From: JAENVU01 sp038250905
GTDB lineage: Bacteria > Actinomycetota > Acidimicrobiia > IMCC26256 > JAENVU01
DNA length: 64,000 nucleotides
Assembly: GCA_038250905.1 (NCBI GenBank)
Contig: JBBSBV010000006.1
Location: forward strand, 1 to 64,000
Direction: 5' to 3'
Positions 42,398 through 51,658 of the stretch are shown here, in pieces. The notes beneath the pieces are model-generated. The model was not told the DNA's origin. It made no database searches and saw only the letters and a program-made list of their open reading frames with translations. Made by a program: the position numbers and the translations under genes. Positions within the stretch are counted from its first letter, which is position 1, and the number at the start of each line of letters is the position of its first letter.

Positions 42398-44077
42398 CTA
42401 CCGGGCGTCGAAGGTCTGGATCAGGCGGTCGAACTCGGTCTGCGCGTCGGTCGGCGTCGCCCCCGTGACCGCGACCAGGAAGGTGCGGTCCCCGGTGTCG
42501 ATGGATGCGGCCACCAGGGGCTTGCCCGACGGGCCGGAGGCGGTGATCTCGTTGGCCCGGAATCCGTGGACGCTGAGCGGCGGTGCCGCGGTGACACCGC
42601 CGGGCTGGCCGGCGTCCTTCACCTGGTCGGTCCAGAAGAGTTCGGGATCCACCTGGGGCTCGTGCGCGAGGTGGCGGAGTTCGACGACGAGGACGGCTTC
42701 GCCGGTGCTCGTGTCGGTGGCCGTGAGCGGGGTGGCCCAGTTGGTGCGCCGCAGCTGCGGGAAGGTGTTGCCGGGGTCGGTCGCCACGATCCAACCGGCC
42801 GGCGCGGCGATGCCGAAGCCGTCGCCGTCGATGACCTTGTGACCCTGGGGCGCCGCAGCCGGCGGCCGTCCGCCGATCCGGTTGCTCGCAGCGTCGTTCG
42901 AGTTCATCCCGATGAGCACGACGACGAGTGTCACGATCACGGCGACCGCCACGACCGTGAGCCAGGTGGACGTGCGGCGGTACCACGGCGGGACGACGGT
43001 GCCCATGACCTCGGTCGGGACCGCCGGGAGGGCCCGCGGACCGGCGTGCGGGCTTGCGGGTGGCGAACCGGGGCGGTACCGCTTGACCGGTACCGGGCTC
43101 GCACCGGTGACCCGGGGGCCGGTCGCGTCGGGTGCGGCAGGCGCCAGCGGGGTGTGCGCCGGTGTGATGGAGCGATGTGGATCGGCGATCGCGCTGGTGT
43201 TCGAGCCCGCGCTGTTCCCGGCTGGCGACGCGACCGTGGGGGCATCCGCGATGAGGCGCAGCGGAACACCGACCGCGGGGGTAGCGGGGATCGGGGCTTC
43301 GTCCGGCGGGTCGGGTTGCGAAGCGTCGGGCGCGGACTCGGCCGCGATCGGTTCGGGCTCGGGTTCGGGCGCCGGCTCGCTCGGGCGGGCGGGTCGGGCG
43401 TCGGTCGGGGCGGGCGGCACCGGAGGTACCGGGGCGCCGCCGCGGCGGGATCGCACGCTGCGGCCGCCCGCCGGTGGCATCGGGCGCGCGGTGGTACCCG
43501 GCTCCGGCCCGGATTCGGATTCACGAGGGGGGGCCAGCACCGAGGCGCTCGCGACGAGTGGCGTGTGGAGGACGGCCGGCTCGGGAGCATCCGCGTCCGC
43601 CGCGTCGTCGGCCTCGCCCGCGACCGGATCCTCGTCGGTCTCGGCGACGGCAGCGATCTCGGTCTCGACCCCTTGGTCGGAGTCGGTGTCGGTGTCGGCG
43701 TCGGCCGCAGGCTCGGAATCCGCGTCGGCGTCGATCGCGGATTCCGCGATCAGGTCGATGGGAGGGTGCGACGGCGTGACCGCCGCGGCGGTCTCCTCGG
43801 GTTCGTCGACGTCGTCCACCGCTTCCGCGGCGATCACTTCCACCACTTCCACCACTTCGGCGGCATCCGCGGCGGGAGGCGTGGGCGGCTCGATGTGCGG
43901 AGCCGGCGTGGATTTCACACCGTCCGGGGCCCGGCCGCTGCGGGTGGGATGGTCGAGACCGGGGATGCCCTCGTCGACCACGTGCTCGGTCCAGGCGTCG
44001 CCGTCCCAGAACCTCAGCTCGTGCCGACCCGACGGGTCGCGGTGCCACCCTGCCAGGTTCCCGTCGTCCAGCCCCAT
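42398..44077 (-). CDS. Membrane-anchored DUF2510 protein with long disordered segment
   Basis: 559 residues. An N-terminal DUF2510-type domain (about 7-45; AGWHRDPSGRHELRFWDGDA and W-T-E-H) is followed by 300 residues of Asp/Glu/Ala/Pro-rich disorder (repeated DxD runs such as ADADSEPAADADTDTDSD). A single transmembrane helix (about 375-397; TWLTVVAVAVIVTLVVVLIG) and an extracytoplasmic domain of about 150 residues complete it. Function unknown; DUF2510 proteins are typically actinobacterial membrane proteins. The acidic stretch and the exported domain are the clearest features. Confidence 0.8.
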   Translation of the reverse strand: MGLDDGNLAGWHRDPSGRHELRFWDGDAWTEHVVDEGIPGLDHPTRSGRAPDGVKSTPAPHIEPPTPPAADAAEVVEVVEVIAAEAVDDVDEPEETAAAVTPSHPPIDLIAESAIDADADSEPAADADTDTDSDQGVETEIAAVAETDEDPVAGEADDAADADAPEPAVLHTPLVASASVLAPPRESESGPEPGTTARPMPPAGGRSVRSRRGGAPVPPVPPAPTDARPARPSEPAPEPEPEPIAAESAPDASQPDPPDEAPIPATPAVGVPLRLIADAPTVASPAGNSAGSNTSAIADPHRSITPAHTPLAPAAPDATGPRVTGASPVPVKRYRPGSPPASPHAGPRALPAVPTEVMGTVVPPWYRRTSTWLTVVAVAVIVTLVVVLIGMNSNDAASNRIGGRPPAAAPQGHKVIDGDGFGIAAPAGWIVATDPGNTFPQLRRTNWATPLTATDTSTGEAVLVVELRHLAHEPQVDPELFWTDQVKDAGQPGGVTAAPPLSVHGFRANEITASGPSGKPLVAASIDTGDRTFLVAVTGATPTDAQTEFDRLIQTFDAR

Positions 44078-44095
44078 GCGTTCGGTACCTCTCGC

Positions 44096-44329
44096 CTACA
44101 CCTGGATGTCCGGCGGCAGGGCCATGTCTTTCTCGGCCCCGCTACGAACTGCGGTGGCGTTCCCGGACGCATCGAGATCGAAGTTCACGCGCTGGCCCTG
44201 GCGCAGCATGCGGAAGATCGAACCCTCGAGCGCGTTCGATGCGAGCAGGACCTCGGTGCGCTCGGCGTTGGTGGTGACGACCACACCTTCACCGGTACCC
44301 GGATCGAAGCTCCGTACGACGCCCTGCAT
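44096..44329 (-). CDS. Small OB-fold, cold-shock-like protein
   Basis: 77 residues from ATG 44329. The order MQGVVRSFDPGTGEGVVVTT, then EVLLASNALEGSIFRMLRQG and QRVNFDLDASGNATAV follows a CSD-type OB fold. It lacks the aromatic RNP1 (KGFGFI) of true cold-shock proteins, so RNA binding by those residues is unlikely. It lies 2 bp downstream of rpmB on the same strand, so the two are cotranscribed and it may act with ribosomes. Confidence 0.7.
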   Translation of the reverse strand: MQGVVRSFDPGTGEGVVVTTNAERTEVLLASNALEGSIFRMLRQGQRVNFDLDASGNATAVRSGAEKDMALPPDIQV

Positions 44330-44331
44330 GA

Positions 44332-44520
44332 CTACGGCTTCTGGACCTTGCCGGCCTTGATGCACGAGGTGCACACGTGGAGCCGGACCGGCGAACCGTC
44401 GACGATCGCGCGGACCTTCTGCACGTTCGGGTTCCAGCGCCGGTTCGACCGGCGGTGGGAGTGGCTCAGGCGTTTTCCGAAGATGGGCTTCTTGCCGCAC
44501 ACTTCGCAGACGGATGCCAT
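44332..44520 (-). CDS. rpmB: 50S ribosomal protein L28, zinc-binding form
   Basis: 62 residues: MASVCEVCGKKPIFGKRLSH, SHRRSNRRWNPNVQKVRA and VCTSCIKAGKVQKP. Two CxxC pairs (CEVC and CTSC) define the zinc-binding C+ type, which can be replaced by zinc-free paralogues under zinc limitation in other actinobacteria. The gene is followed within 2 bp by the cold-shock-like gene and is divergent from the FakA-like gene (135-bp gap). Confidence 0.96.
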   Translation of the reverse strand: MASVCEVCGKKPIFGKRLSHSHRRSNRRWNPNVQKVRAIVDGSPVRLHVCTSCIKAGKVQKP

Positions 44521-44655
44521 GGTGTCGTCCTCGACTCTTGGTTCGGAAAGGTGGATCGGAGGTGCTGATCGGGCCGTGCCCGGCGTCCCCGGAAGGCCAC
44601 GAAGGGTAGCAGCAAGCCGCCGGAGCCGGTCGGTCGACGCCTACGATGCGGCGCC

Positions 44656-46287
44656 ATGGCGGCACTCGAGCAGCTCGACGCATCCGACGTCCGTCGGGTG
44701 ATCACCCGTTTCCGGGACGCGCTGCGGATCCACCAGGAGGCCCTGAACCGCCTCAATGTGTACCCGGTGCCCGACGGCGACACCGGCACCAACATGACGC
44801 TCACCGTCGAATCGGTGGTGCAGGAACTCGGGACCGCCGAGGGAATGAGCGAGATCTGTCAGGCGATTTCGCACGGCTCGCTCATGGGCGCGCGCGGGAA
44901 CTCGGGCGTGATCCTCTCCCAGATCCTGCGGGGGCTCGCCGACACGTTCCGGGGCCGCGACACCGCGGGGCCGGCCGAGATCGTCGCCGCGCTGCGGACC
45001 GCCTCCGACGCGGCGTACCAGGCCGTGATGCGGCCGGTCGAGGGCACGATCCTCACGGTGGTCCGCTGGTCGGCCGAAGCCGCCGAAGGCGCGACCGCCG
45101 ATGGGACGGTCTCGCTCGTCGACATCCTCGACGAGGCGGCCGCGGGCGCCCGGCAGGCGGTGGCCCAGACCCCCGAGATGCTCCCCGTGCTCCGTGATGC
45201 CGGTGTGGTCGACGCGGGGGGTCAGGGGTTCACGCTCCTCCTCGACGCGTTCCTCGAAGTGGTCGACGGTCGCGCCCTCCCGCAGCCAACCGACCGCGCC
45301 GCGCCGCTCATCGTCGAGTCCCACGCCGCGCACGGCGACGTGTCCCTCCTGCGGTACGAGGTCATGTACTTCCTCGACGCGCCCGATGCCACCATCCCCG
45401 CGTTCAAGTCGGCCTGGGCCGCGCTCGGCGACTCGATCGTCGTCGTCGGCGGTGACGGACTCTGGAACTGCCACGTGCACACCGACGACATCGGCGGCGC
45501 CATCGAGGCCGGGATCGAAGCGGGAAAGCCCCACACGATCCGCGTCACCGATCTCCTCGAACAGGTCGAGGAAGAGGAGTGGGTCACCGAGGCCGTGCCC
45601 GCGGCGATCGTGCACGCGCCCGAGGACATGGTCGAGACCGCGGTGGTGGCGATCGCGGTCGGCGACGGCGTACGGCGACTGCTCGCGAGCCTCGGCGTGC
45701 AGGAGATCGTGGCTGGTGGTCAGTCGATGAACCCGTCGACCGCGCAGATCCTCGAAGCGGTGGAGCGCTGCCCCTCCGACTCCGTGATCATCCTGCCGAA
45801 CAACAAGAACATCGTGCCGGTCGCCCGCCAGGTGGACGCGCTCACCGAGAAGTCGGTGGCAGTGGTGCCGACCCACTCGATGGTCGAGGCGCTGGGTGCG
45901 CTCGTCGGCTACGACCCCGACGCCGACCTGCAGACCAACGTGAACGCGCTCGCCGAGGCGGTCGCGCGCACCAGCGCCGGTGAGGTCACGCAGTCGGTGC
46001 GCGACACGGTCGCGGAGTGCGGTCCGATCCGGAAGGGTGACTGGATCGCGATCACCCGCGAGGGCATCTGCGTGGCCACCACGTCGGCCGCCGACGCGGC
46101 GTTCGCGCTGCTCGACTCCCTCATCGACGACGACTCCGAGATCGTGACCGTGCTCGTCGGGAGCGACGCACGTCATGCCGAGACCAACCGTCTGCGCGAG
46201 CACCTGGGGTTGCGGCACCCGGGCGTCGAGGTGGAGGTGCACGACGGCGGCCAGCCGTTGTACCCGTACCTGATCGGGGTGGAGTAG
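44656..46287 (+). CDS. DAK/DegV-type protein, FakA-like fatty acid kinase
   Basis: 543 residues. The N-terminal DhaL domain (about 10-205) has LNRLNVYPVPDGDTGTNMTL, the Mg-ATP aspartate motif, and HGSLMGARGNSGVILSQILR. A middle domain (about 230-310) and a C-terminal FakA-type domain (GGQSMNPSTAQILEAVERC, IILPNNKNIVPVARQV) complete it. FakA phosphorylates fatty acids bound by FakB (DegV) for phospholipid synthesis; no FakB is nearby. It is immediately upstream of recG, its usual place in actinobacteria and firmicutes. Confidence 0.85.
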   Translation: MAALEQLDASDVRRVITRFRDALRIHQEALNRLNVYPVPDGDTGTNMTLTVESVVQELGTAEGMSEICQAISHGSLMGARGNSGVILSQILRGLADTFRGRDTAGPAEIVAALRTASDAAYQAVMRPVEGTILTVVRWSAEAAEGATADGTVSLVDILDEAAAGARQAVAQTPEMLPVLRDAGVVDAGGQGFTLLLDAFLEVVDGRALPQPTDRAAPLIVESHAAHGDVSLLRYEVMYFLDAPDATIPAFKSAWAALGDSIVVVGGDGLWNCHVHTDDIGGAIEAGIEAGKPHTIRVTDLLEQVEEEEWVTEAVPAAIVHAPEDMVETAVVAIAVGDGVRRLLASLGVQEIVAGGQSMNPSTAQILEAVERCPSDSVIILPNNKNIVPVARQVDALTEKSVAVVPTHSMVEALGALVGYDPDADLQTNVNALAEAVARTSAGEVTQSVRDTVAECGPIRKGDWIAITREGICVATTSAADAAFALLDSLIDDDSEIVTVLVGSDARHAETNRLREHLGLRHPGVEVEVHDGGQPLYPYLIGVE

Positions 46288-46340
46288 TCACGGGCACCGC
46301 ACGCACCCTGCGCGCCCTCGGGCAGGCCCCGCTCACCGAG

Positions 46341-48422
46341 GTGCCGGGGATCTCCGCCCGGTTGCTCGACAAGCTCGGGGCGATGAACCCGCCGATCGAG
46401 TCGGTGCTCGACCTCATCGGTCACTACCCGCGCCGCTACCACGACCGCACCCGTCAGTCCGAGATCGCCGAACTCGAAGTGGGCGCGGAGGCCACGATCG
46501 TCGCGGAGGTGCAGCGCATCTCCAGCCGCGTCACGCGCAACCGCAAGAAGATGGTCGAAGCGGTGGTGGAGGATGCGAGCGGCCTGTTGAACCTCGTGTT
46601 CTTCAACCAGTCCTGGCGCGAGAAGCAGCTGCCCACGGGCACCGAGGTGGCGCTCTACGGGAAGCTCGACGTGTACCGCGGCAAGCGGCAGATGACGAAC
46701 CCGGTCGTCGACATCCTCGGGAAAGCGGGCGACACGAAGACCGGGGTGGTCATGCCGATCTACCCCCAGTCGGGCAAGGCCGACGTGTCGAGTTGGGAGA
46801 TCCAACCGGTGGTCGCGCTCGTCCTCGACTGGGTCGGCGCGATGGCGGAGACGATCCCGAAGCCGGTGCTCGAAGCGATGAAGCTCGTCGACCGCACGAC
46901 GGCGTATCGAGACGTGCACGCGCCGGGGTCGATGCGCGACGCACAGCGGGCGCAACGGCGGCTCCGCTTCGATGAGTTCCTCCGCATGCAGGTGGGGTTG
47001 GTCGCCCGCAAGCGTGCGATCGAGGCGGAGGCGTCGGGCATCGCACATACCGTCGACGGTGAACTGGTCGACCGCTTCCTCGGCGCGCTGCCCTTCGAAC
47101 TCACGGCCGACCAGGTGGCCGCGATCGCGGCCATCCGCGCCGACATGGCCCGGCCGGTCCCGATGCACCGGTTACTCCAGGGCGAGGTCGGGTCGGGGAA
47201 GACGCTGGTGGCGATCACCGCGCTCCTGATGGCGGTGCAAGGCGGGTACCAGGGCGCGCTCATGGCGCCGACCGAGGTCCTGGCCGAACAGCTCCACGCG
47301 GTCGCCACGTCCACCCTCTCGACGCTCGTGGTGCCGAGCGAGGGCACGTTGCTCGCCGAACGGCCGGTGACGGTTTCACTGCTCACCAACAAGGTGGGCG
47401 CGGCCGATCGGCGCAAGATCGCGGCCGGGCTCGCGGCGGGCGACGTCGACATCGTCGTCGGTACCCACGCACTGCTCTACGGCGACGCTCCGTTTACCAA
47501 GTTGGGACTTGCGGTGATCGACGAACAGCACCGGTTCGGCGTCGAGCAACGGTCGTTGCTCCGCGGCCTCGGCGATTCGCCCGACGTGTTGGTGATGACG
47601 GCCACGCCGATCCCGCGTACCGCGGCGATGCTCGTCTACGGCGACCTCGACCGGACCGAGCTGCGCCAGATGCCACCCGGGCGCACGCCGGTGGCCACCG
47701 AGGTGGTGGGCCCGAGCCCGCTCGAACGGACGGCCGCGTACGACCGGCTCCGCGAGGAGGTCGCGGCGGGGCATCAGGCCTTCGTGGTGTGTCCGTTGGT
47801 CGAGGGATCGCCGAAGATCGAGGCCAAGGCCGCCACCGAGGAGTTCGAGGAACTCGCGGGCGGGGAGCTCTCCGGCTATCGGCTCGGCCTGTTGCACGGG
47901 CAGATGAAGTCGGCCGAGAAGCAGGCGGCGATGGATGCGTTCCGCGCCGGCGAGACCCAGGTGCTCGTGGCCACGACGGTGATCGAGGTCGGGGTCGACG
48001 TCCCCAATGCGACCGTGATGATCGTGGAGGACGCGGACCGCTTCGGCCTGTCGCAGCTCCACCAGTTGCGGGGTCGGGTCGGGCGCGGTGGCGGCGAGTC
48101 GTGGTGCTTCCTGTTCGCGGATCCGTCGACCCCCGACGGCGAGGCGCGGATGGAGGCGATGGAGGAGTCGACCGACGGCTTCCTCCTCGCCGAGCGGGAC
48201 CTCGAGATCCGTGGCTCGGGTCAGGTGTTCGGCGAACGGCAGGCCGGCCTCGGGGACCTCAAGCTCGGCAAGCTGCCCCGTGACGAGAAGTACGTCGTGT
48301 TCGCCCGGACCGCAGCCGAGGAGATCCTCGACGAGGATCCCGGGTTGCGCCGCAACCGCGCGCTCGCCGAAGAGGTCGAGGACCTGCTCGGCGACGACGT
48401 CGAGTTCCTGTTCAAGAGTTAG
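46341..48422 (+). CDS. recG: ATP-dependent DNA helicase RecG
   Basis: 693 residues from GTG 46341 (VPGISARLLDKLG). The frame is open further upstream (PLTE precedes it, as in other RecGs), so the true start may be slightly earlier, for example CTG 46308. An OB-fold wedge domain (about 60-160) precedes motif I (QGEVGSGKTLVAITALLM, about 280). Then come DEQH (VIDEQHRFGVEQR, about 392), motif III (VMTATPIPRTAAM), motif V (ATTVIEVGVDVPNATVMIVE) and motif VI (QLRGRVGRGGGES). It processes stalled forks and branch migration. It sits between the FakA-like gene and a lipoprotein gene. Confidence 0.92.
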   Translation: MPGISARLLDKLGAMNPPIESVLDLIGHYPRRYHDRTRQSEIAELEVGAEATIVAEVQRISSRVTRNRKKMVEAVVEDASGLLNLVFFNQSWREKQLPTGTEVALYGKLDVYRGKRQMTNPVVDILGKAGDTKTGVVMPIYPQSGKADVSSWEIQPVVALVLDWVGAMAETIPKPVLEAMKLVDRTTAYRDVHAPGSMRDAQRAQRRLRFDEFLRMQVGLVARKRAIEAEASGIAHTVDGELVDRFLGALPFELTADQVAAIAAIRADMARPVPMHRLLQGEVGSGKTLVAITALLMAVQGGYQGALMAPTEVLAEQLHAVATSTLSTLVVPSEGTLLAERPVTVSLLTNKVGAADRRKIAAGLAAGDVDIVVGTHALLYGDAPFTKLGLAVIDEQHRFGVEQRSLLRGLGDSPDVLVMTATPIPRTAAMLVYGDLDRTELRQMPPGRTPVATEVVGPSPLERTAAYDRLREEVAAGHQAFVVCPLVEGSPKIEAKAATEEFEELAGGELSGYRLGLLHGQMKSAEKQAAMDAFRAGETQVLVATTVIEVGVDVPNATVMIVEDADRFGLSQLHQLRGRVGRGGGESWCFLFADPSTPDGEARMEAMEESTDGFLLAERDLEIRGSGQVFGERQAGLGDLKLGKLPRDEKYVVFARTAAEEILDEDPGLRRNRALAEEVEDLLGDDVEFLFKS

Positions 48423-48432
48423 AGGGGTGCGT

Positions 48433-48921
48433 ATGACGGTGCGGACGGTGGGCCGAGTGCTGACGGCAGGTGCGGTGGTGGTCGGGCTCGCGGCCTGCGG
48501 TTCGGGTTCGACGGTCGCGAAGCCGCCGACCGCGTCCACCGCGAAGCCGGGCGCGACGACCTCGTCGACGACCGCCGGTTCCCGGGGCCCGACCGCGTGG
48601 CGCGACGCAACCGCGGAGTGGAAGTCGCGCGCGCCGCAGAAGTTCGCGAAGGGCCCGGCCGCGGTGGCCGAGGATCTCGCCGCCGCGTGGCGCGGGAGTG
48701 ACACGTCCGAAGTGGGCCAGATCACCGTCGCGGCGCTGCACTCGGGCGAACCGCTCGTCATCGAACTCCGCGAGACCGGCGGTGCCGACGCGACCGTCGC
48801 GTCGACCGATGTCGAGATCACCCTCGAGGGCGGCGACGAAGGCTGGGCCGTGATCTCCGCTCGAGCCCGAGACACCTGCACCACCATGGTCGACCCCGCG
48901 GACCCCGCCCACTGCGCCTGA
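48433..48921 (+). CDS. Secreted lipoprotein, unknown function
   Basis: 162 residues from ATG 48433, with GAGGGG five bases upstream. A lipoprotein signal (VGRVLTAGAVVVGLAACGSG) with the LAAC lipobox is followed by a Ser/Thr/Pro-rich linker and a compact C-terminal domain (about 55-160; WKSRAPQKFAKGPAAVAEDL). No family was recognised. It lies 10 bp after recG on the same strand and is probably cotranscribed. Confidence 0.7.
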   Translation: MTVRTVGRVLTAGAVVVGLAACGSGSTVAKPPTASTAKPGATTSSTTAGSRGPTAWRDATAEWKSRAPQKFAKGPAAVAEDLAAAWRGSDTSEVGQITVAALHSGEPLVIELRETGGADATVASTDVEITLEGGDEGWAVISARARDTCTTMVDPADPAHCA

Positions 48922-48996
48922 CGGATCCCGAGCGCTTGTCGCCGGAGCGGGACTGAGGCCAGCCGATCCGACAATCGCTCGCGAAGTCGGGAGCCG

Positions 48997-49560
48997 CTAC
49001 GCGCGGCGGGCGCGCCAGGCGTCGCGGGCGAGGTACGCGAGCGACTCGTGGTTGGCGTGCCAGCGATCGACCGACTCGATTTCGCGGTACTCGGCGGCCA
49101 GCGACTCGTGGGAGATCACGATCGGTCCGGGCGCGACCGTGCAGAGGTAGACGATCGACACGACTGCGTGCGGTCCGTACTCGGTGCCGGCACGACGACC
49201 GATGGCGTCGACGAGTTCGAACTCGGTGACGGTGAGCCCCACCTCCTCCTGCACCTCGCGCACGACCGTGGTCGCCGGGGTCTCGCCCGGGTCGACCCAG
49301 CCGCTGACGAAGCCCCACTTCTCGTCGTCGGCGCGCAGCACCATCAGCATGCGGCCGTCGGGGTCGAAGATCGCGGCGTCGGCTCCGACCTTGGCGGTCA
49401 CGTACCCGAGATCCCGCGCCAACCGTTCGCGCACCTCGGACTCGGGGAGGTCGAGCGCCTCGCTGTACCCCTCGGACGCGAGCGCGAGCAGTCGGGTGCA
49501 GCGCTCGCGGTCGTAGGGGTCGGTGGTGTAGTGGAGGCCGGTCTGCGCGATGGCGCGCAA
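48997..49560 (-). CDS. Nudix hydrolase
   Basis: About 187 residues. The complete Nudix box is GWVDPGETPATTVVREVQEE then VGL, matching Gx5Ex7REUxEExGU. An N-terminal helical extension (AIAQTGLHYTTDPYDRERCT) is shared by a family of NUDIX proteins with similar N-termini. The start is uncertain: TTG 49560 gives no ATG or GTG option, and homologues begin LLDxxRAIAQTGL a few codons earlier. It probably hydrolyses a nucleoside diphosphate-X. It is divergent from panE. Confidence 0.8.
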   Translation of the reverse strand: MRAIAQTGLHYTTDPYDRERCTRLLALASEGYSEALDLPESEVRERLARDLGYVTAKVGADAAIFDPDGRMLMVLRADDEKWGFVSGWVDPGETPATTVVREVQEEVGLTVTEFELVDAIGRRAGTEYGPHAVVSIVYLCTVAPGPIVISHESLAAEYREIESVDRWHANHESLAYLARDAWRARRA

Positions 49561-49619
49561 CTCGTCGAGCAGGGTCAGGCGGTCGATGGGCCCGACGATA
49601 CGACACGTACGATCGGCCC

Positions 49620-50638
49620 ATGACCAGTCGCCCGATGCCGAGCCGACCGGTGACCAGACTCGTGATCGTCGGGGCCGGCGCGATCGGGGGTGCGGTGGCG
49701 GCCATGCTCGTCGAGGCCGGGGTCGACGTGACCGTCGTGGCCCGCGGCGCTCATGCCGACGCGATCGAGCACGGCGGACTGGTGCTCGCCGAACCCACCC
49801 GCGTGGTCACCGTTCCGGTGCCCGTCGTCCGCCGGGTCGCCGACCTCGTGATCGACGGGTCGACGATGGTGGCGCTCGCGGTGAAGAGCCAGGACACCAC
49901 GCCGGTCCTCGACGAGTTGGTGCGCGTCGCCCCGGCCGAGACACCGTCGCCTGCTTCCAGAACGGCGTGGTGAACGAACGCGTGGTCGCCGAGCGGTTCC
50001 CGACCGTCTACGGCGTGGTGGTGATGATGCCCGCCGCGCACCTCGAACCCGGCCGGGTCGAGGCGTACGCGTCGCCGATCCCCGGACTCTTCGACATCGG
50101 TCTCGCAAACGGTGACGTCGACGACGGTGCCCGCGATCTCGCGGCCACCCTCCAACGCGGCGGCTTCGACGCACGAGCCGTGCCGAACGTGATGCGGTGG
50201 AAGTACACGAAGCTGCTCATGAACGTGGGCAACGCGGTGGAGGCGATGTGCGGCCTCGACGACGCCGCGATCGAGTTGGCCGGTCGGGCTCGCACCGAAG
50301 CGGTGGTCGCCTTCGATGCTGCGGGCATCGACTTCGCATCCCGTGAGGAGGAGCAGGCCCGGCGCGGGGATCGCCTCCAGGTCGGAGAGATCGACGGCTC
50401 GGGTCGCGGTGGAGGATCGTCCTGGCAGTCGCTCGCCCGTGGTCTCGGCACCATCGAGGCCGACGCGTTGAACGGCGAGATCGTGCGTATCGGTGCGGCG
50501 GCCGGCGTCCCGACCCCGGTGAACGCGTTGCTGCTGGCACGCGCGGACCAAGCCGCGGCTGCTCGTCTCCCACCGGGTGCCGTCGCGGCCGCGGATCTCC
50601 TCGCCGAACTCGACCGAGCGTCAGTCGGTCACGACTGA
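49620..50638 (+). pseudogene. panE: 2-dehydropantoate 2-reductase (PanE/ApbA family), frameshifted
   Basis: The N-terminal half is read from ATG 49620 (TRLVIVGAGAIGGAVAAMLV, the NADPH Rossmann motif), through VALAVKSQDTTPVLDELVRV. Near 49935-49960 the sequence continues in another frame: VACFQNGVVNERVVAERFPT, then MRWKYTKLLMNVGNAVEAMC with the catalytic Lys. The total span is one base short of a multiple of three, consistent with a single-base loss. It reduces 2-dehydropantoate to pantoate for CoA; coaD is nearby. It could be a sequencing error rather than a true null. Confidence 0.7.
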
Positions 50639-51532
50639 TGCCAGGCGGTCGACGCCGAGTCCGCTGACCAGCAGGCGTTCCTTCTGGTTGCCGCCAAGGT
50701 GGCGGGTCCAGTCGGTGAAGCCACCGTCGCCGACCTCGACCATGCCCGCGGGGCCGTCGACATGGACCTTGAAGCAGAGGTCCCGGTAGTACCCGCGCCC
50801 GGCGACCCGGTCCGGATCGTTCGTGACCTCGGCGTCGGTGACCACCGCTCGCACCGCCTCGACGAGCGCGGCGGTGTACGAGTCGCGGAGGTTGGTGATC
50901 GCGATCCGGATCGGCGCCGCGGTTACCGCCCGGGCTGCGGCCACCAACGCCCGGAGTTGTTCCCCGAGCGCCTCGCGTTCGAAGGCCAGGTTGCCCCGGT
51001 CGCGTCCGGCGGTGACCACGCCGAGCACGGTGAAGTGCTGCTGGCCCACCGCGCCGAACGGCTGCGCCCGGAGTACCCGCTGCACCGCCGCGAGTCGGGT
51101 CGTCGCCTCCGCGACTCCAGCGCGGCGCCGGAGCGTGGCGACGAGCGCCAGCGCGTTGGTCGGGTCCGCCGCGACCTCGGAGCCGCGCACCGTCGCCACC
51201 ACCTTGTGTTGGTGCACGGTCGCGACCGTCGAGTGGGTGCCGAGTGGGACGACCGGCGAGAGTTCGACGGTCTCGAACGCGCGCGGCAGCGCGTCGAGCA
51301 CCGAGGCGATGGTGTGGTGCAGGGCGCGTGCGTCGACGAGGCCGGGTTCGACGAGGCGGTCGGTCGTGAACTGCCGCAGCAGATCGGCAGCCGTTCGCGA
51401 AGCGGCCCGGCGGCGCATGACCTCGAGGAGGAACGAGGTGAGATCGGCGCCGCGCACGTCCTCGGCCATCACGTCGCCCCCGGCGAGCGCCGCCGCCACC
51501 CGGTTCACGGCTTCGTTCACGTCCCCTGCCAT
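50621..51532 (-). CDS. Class II aminoacyl-tRNA-synthetase-like core protein, uncharacterised
   Basis: 303 residues from ATG 51532 (MAGDVNEAVNRVAAALAGGD). The central part carries LGTHSTVATVHQHKVVATVR, RVLRAQPFGAVGQQHFTVLG, VVTAGRDRGNLAFE and a C-terminal LLVSGLGVDRLASVVTD that looks like class II motif 3 (GxGxxRL). There is no tRNA-binding domain and it is smaller than any synthetase, so a paralogue of the HisZ or synthetase-like kind is likely. Function unknown. It is convergent with panE with an 18-bp overlap. Confidence 0.55.
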   Translation of the reverse strand: MAGDVNEAVNRVAAALAGGDVMAEDVRGADLTSFLLEVMRRRAASRTAADLLRQFTTDRLVEPGLVDARALHHTIASVLDALPRAFETVELSPVVPLGTHSTVATVHQHKVVATVRGSEVAADPTNALALVATLRRRAGVAEATTRLAAVQRVLRAQPFGAVGQQHFTVLGVVTAGRDRGNLAFEREALGEQLRALVAAARAVTAAPIRIAITNLRDSYTAALVEAVRAVVTDAEVTNDPDRVAGRGYYRDLCFKVHVDGPAGMVEVGDGGFTDWTRHLGGNQKERLLVSGLGVDRLASVVTD

Positions 51533-51658
51533 CGATCGAGGATACGGCTCGGCCGGCTCGTTCTCGCCCCCGTTCCGCACGCTCCCGCGTGCAGGTCGCG
51601 CACCGAAACGCGTCGAGCAAGCGGCGACGCGGGCGCCGGCCGCCGTACGATCCGGCGC

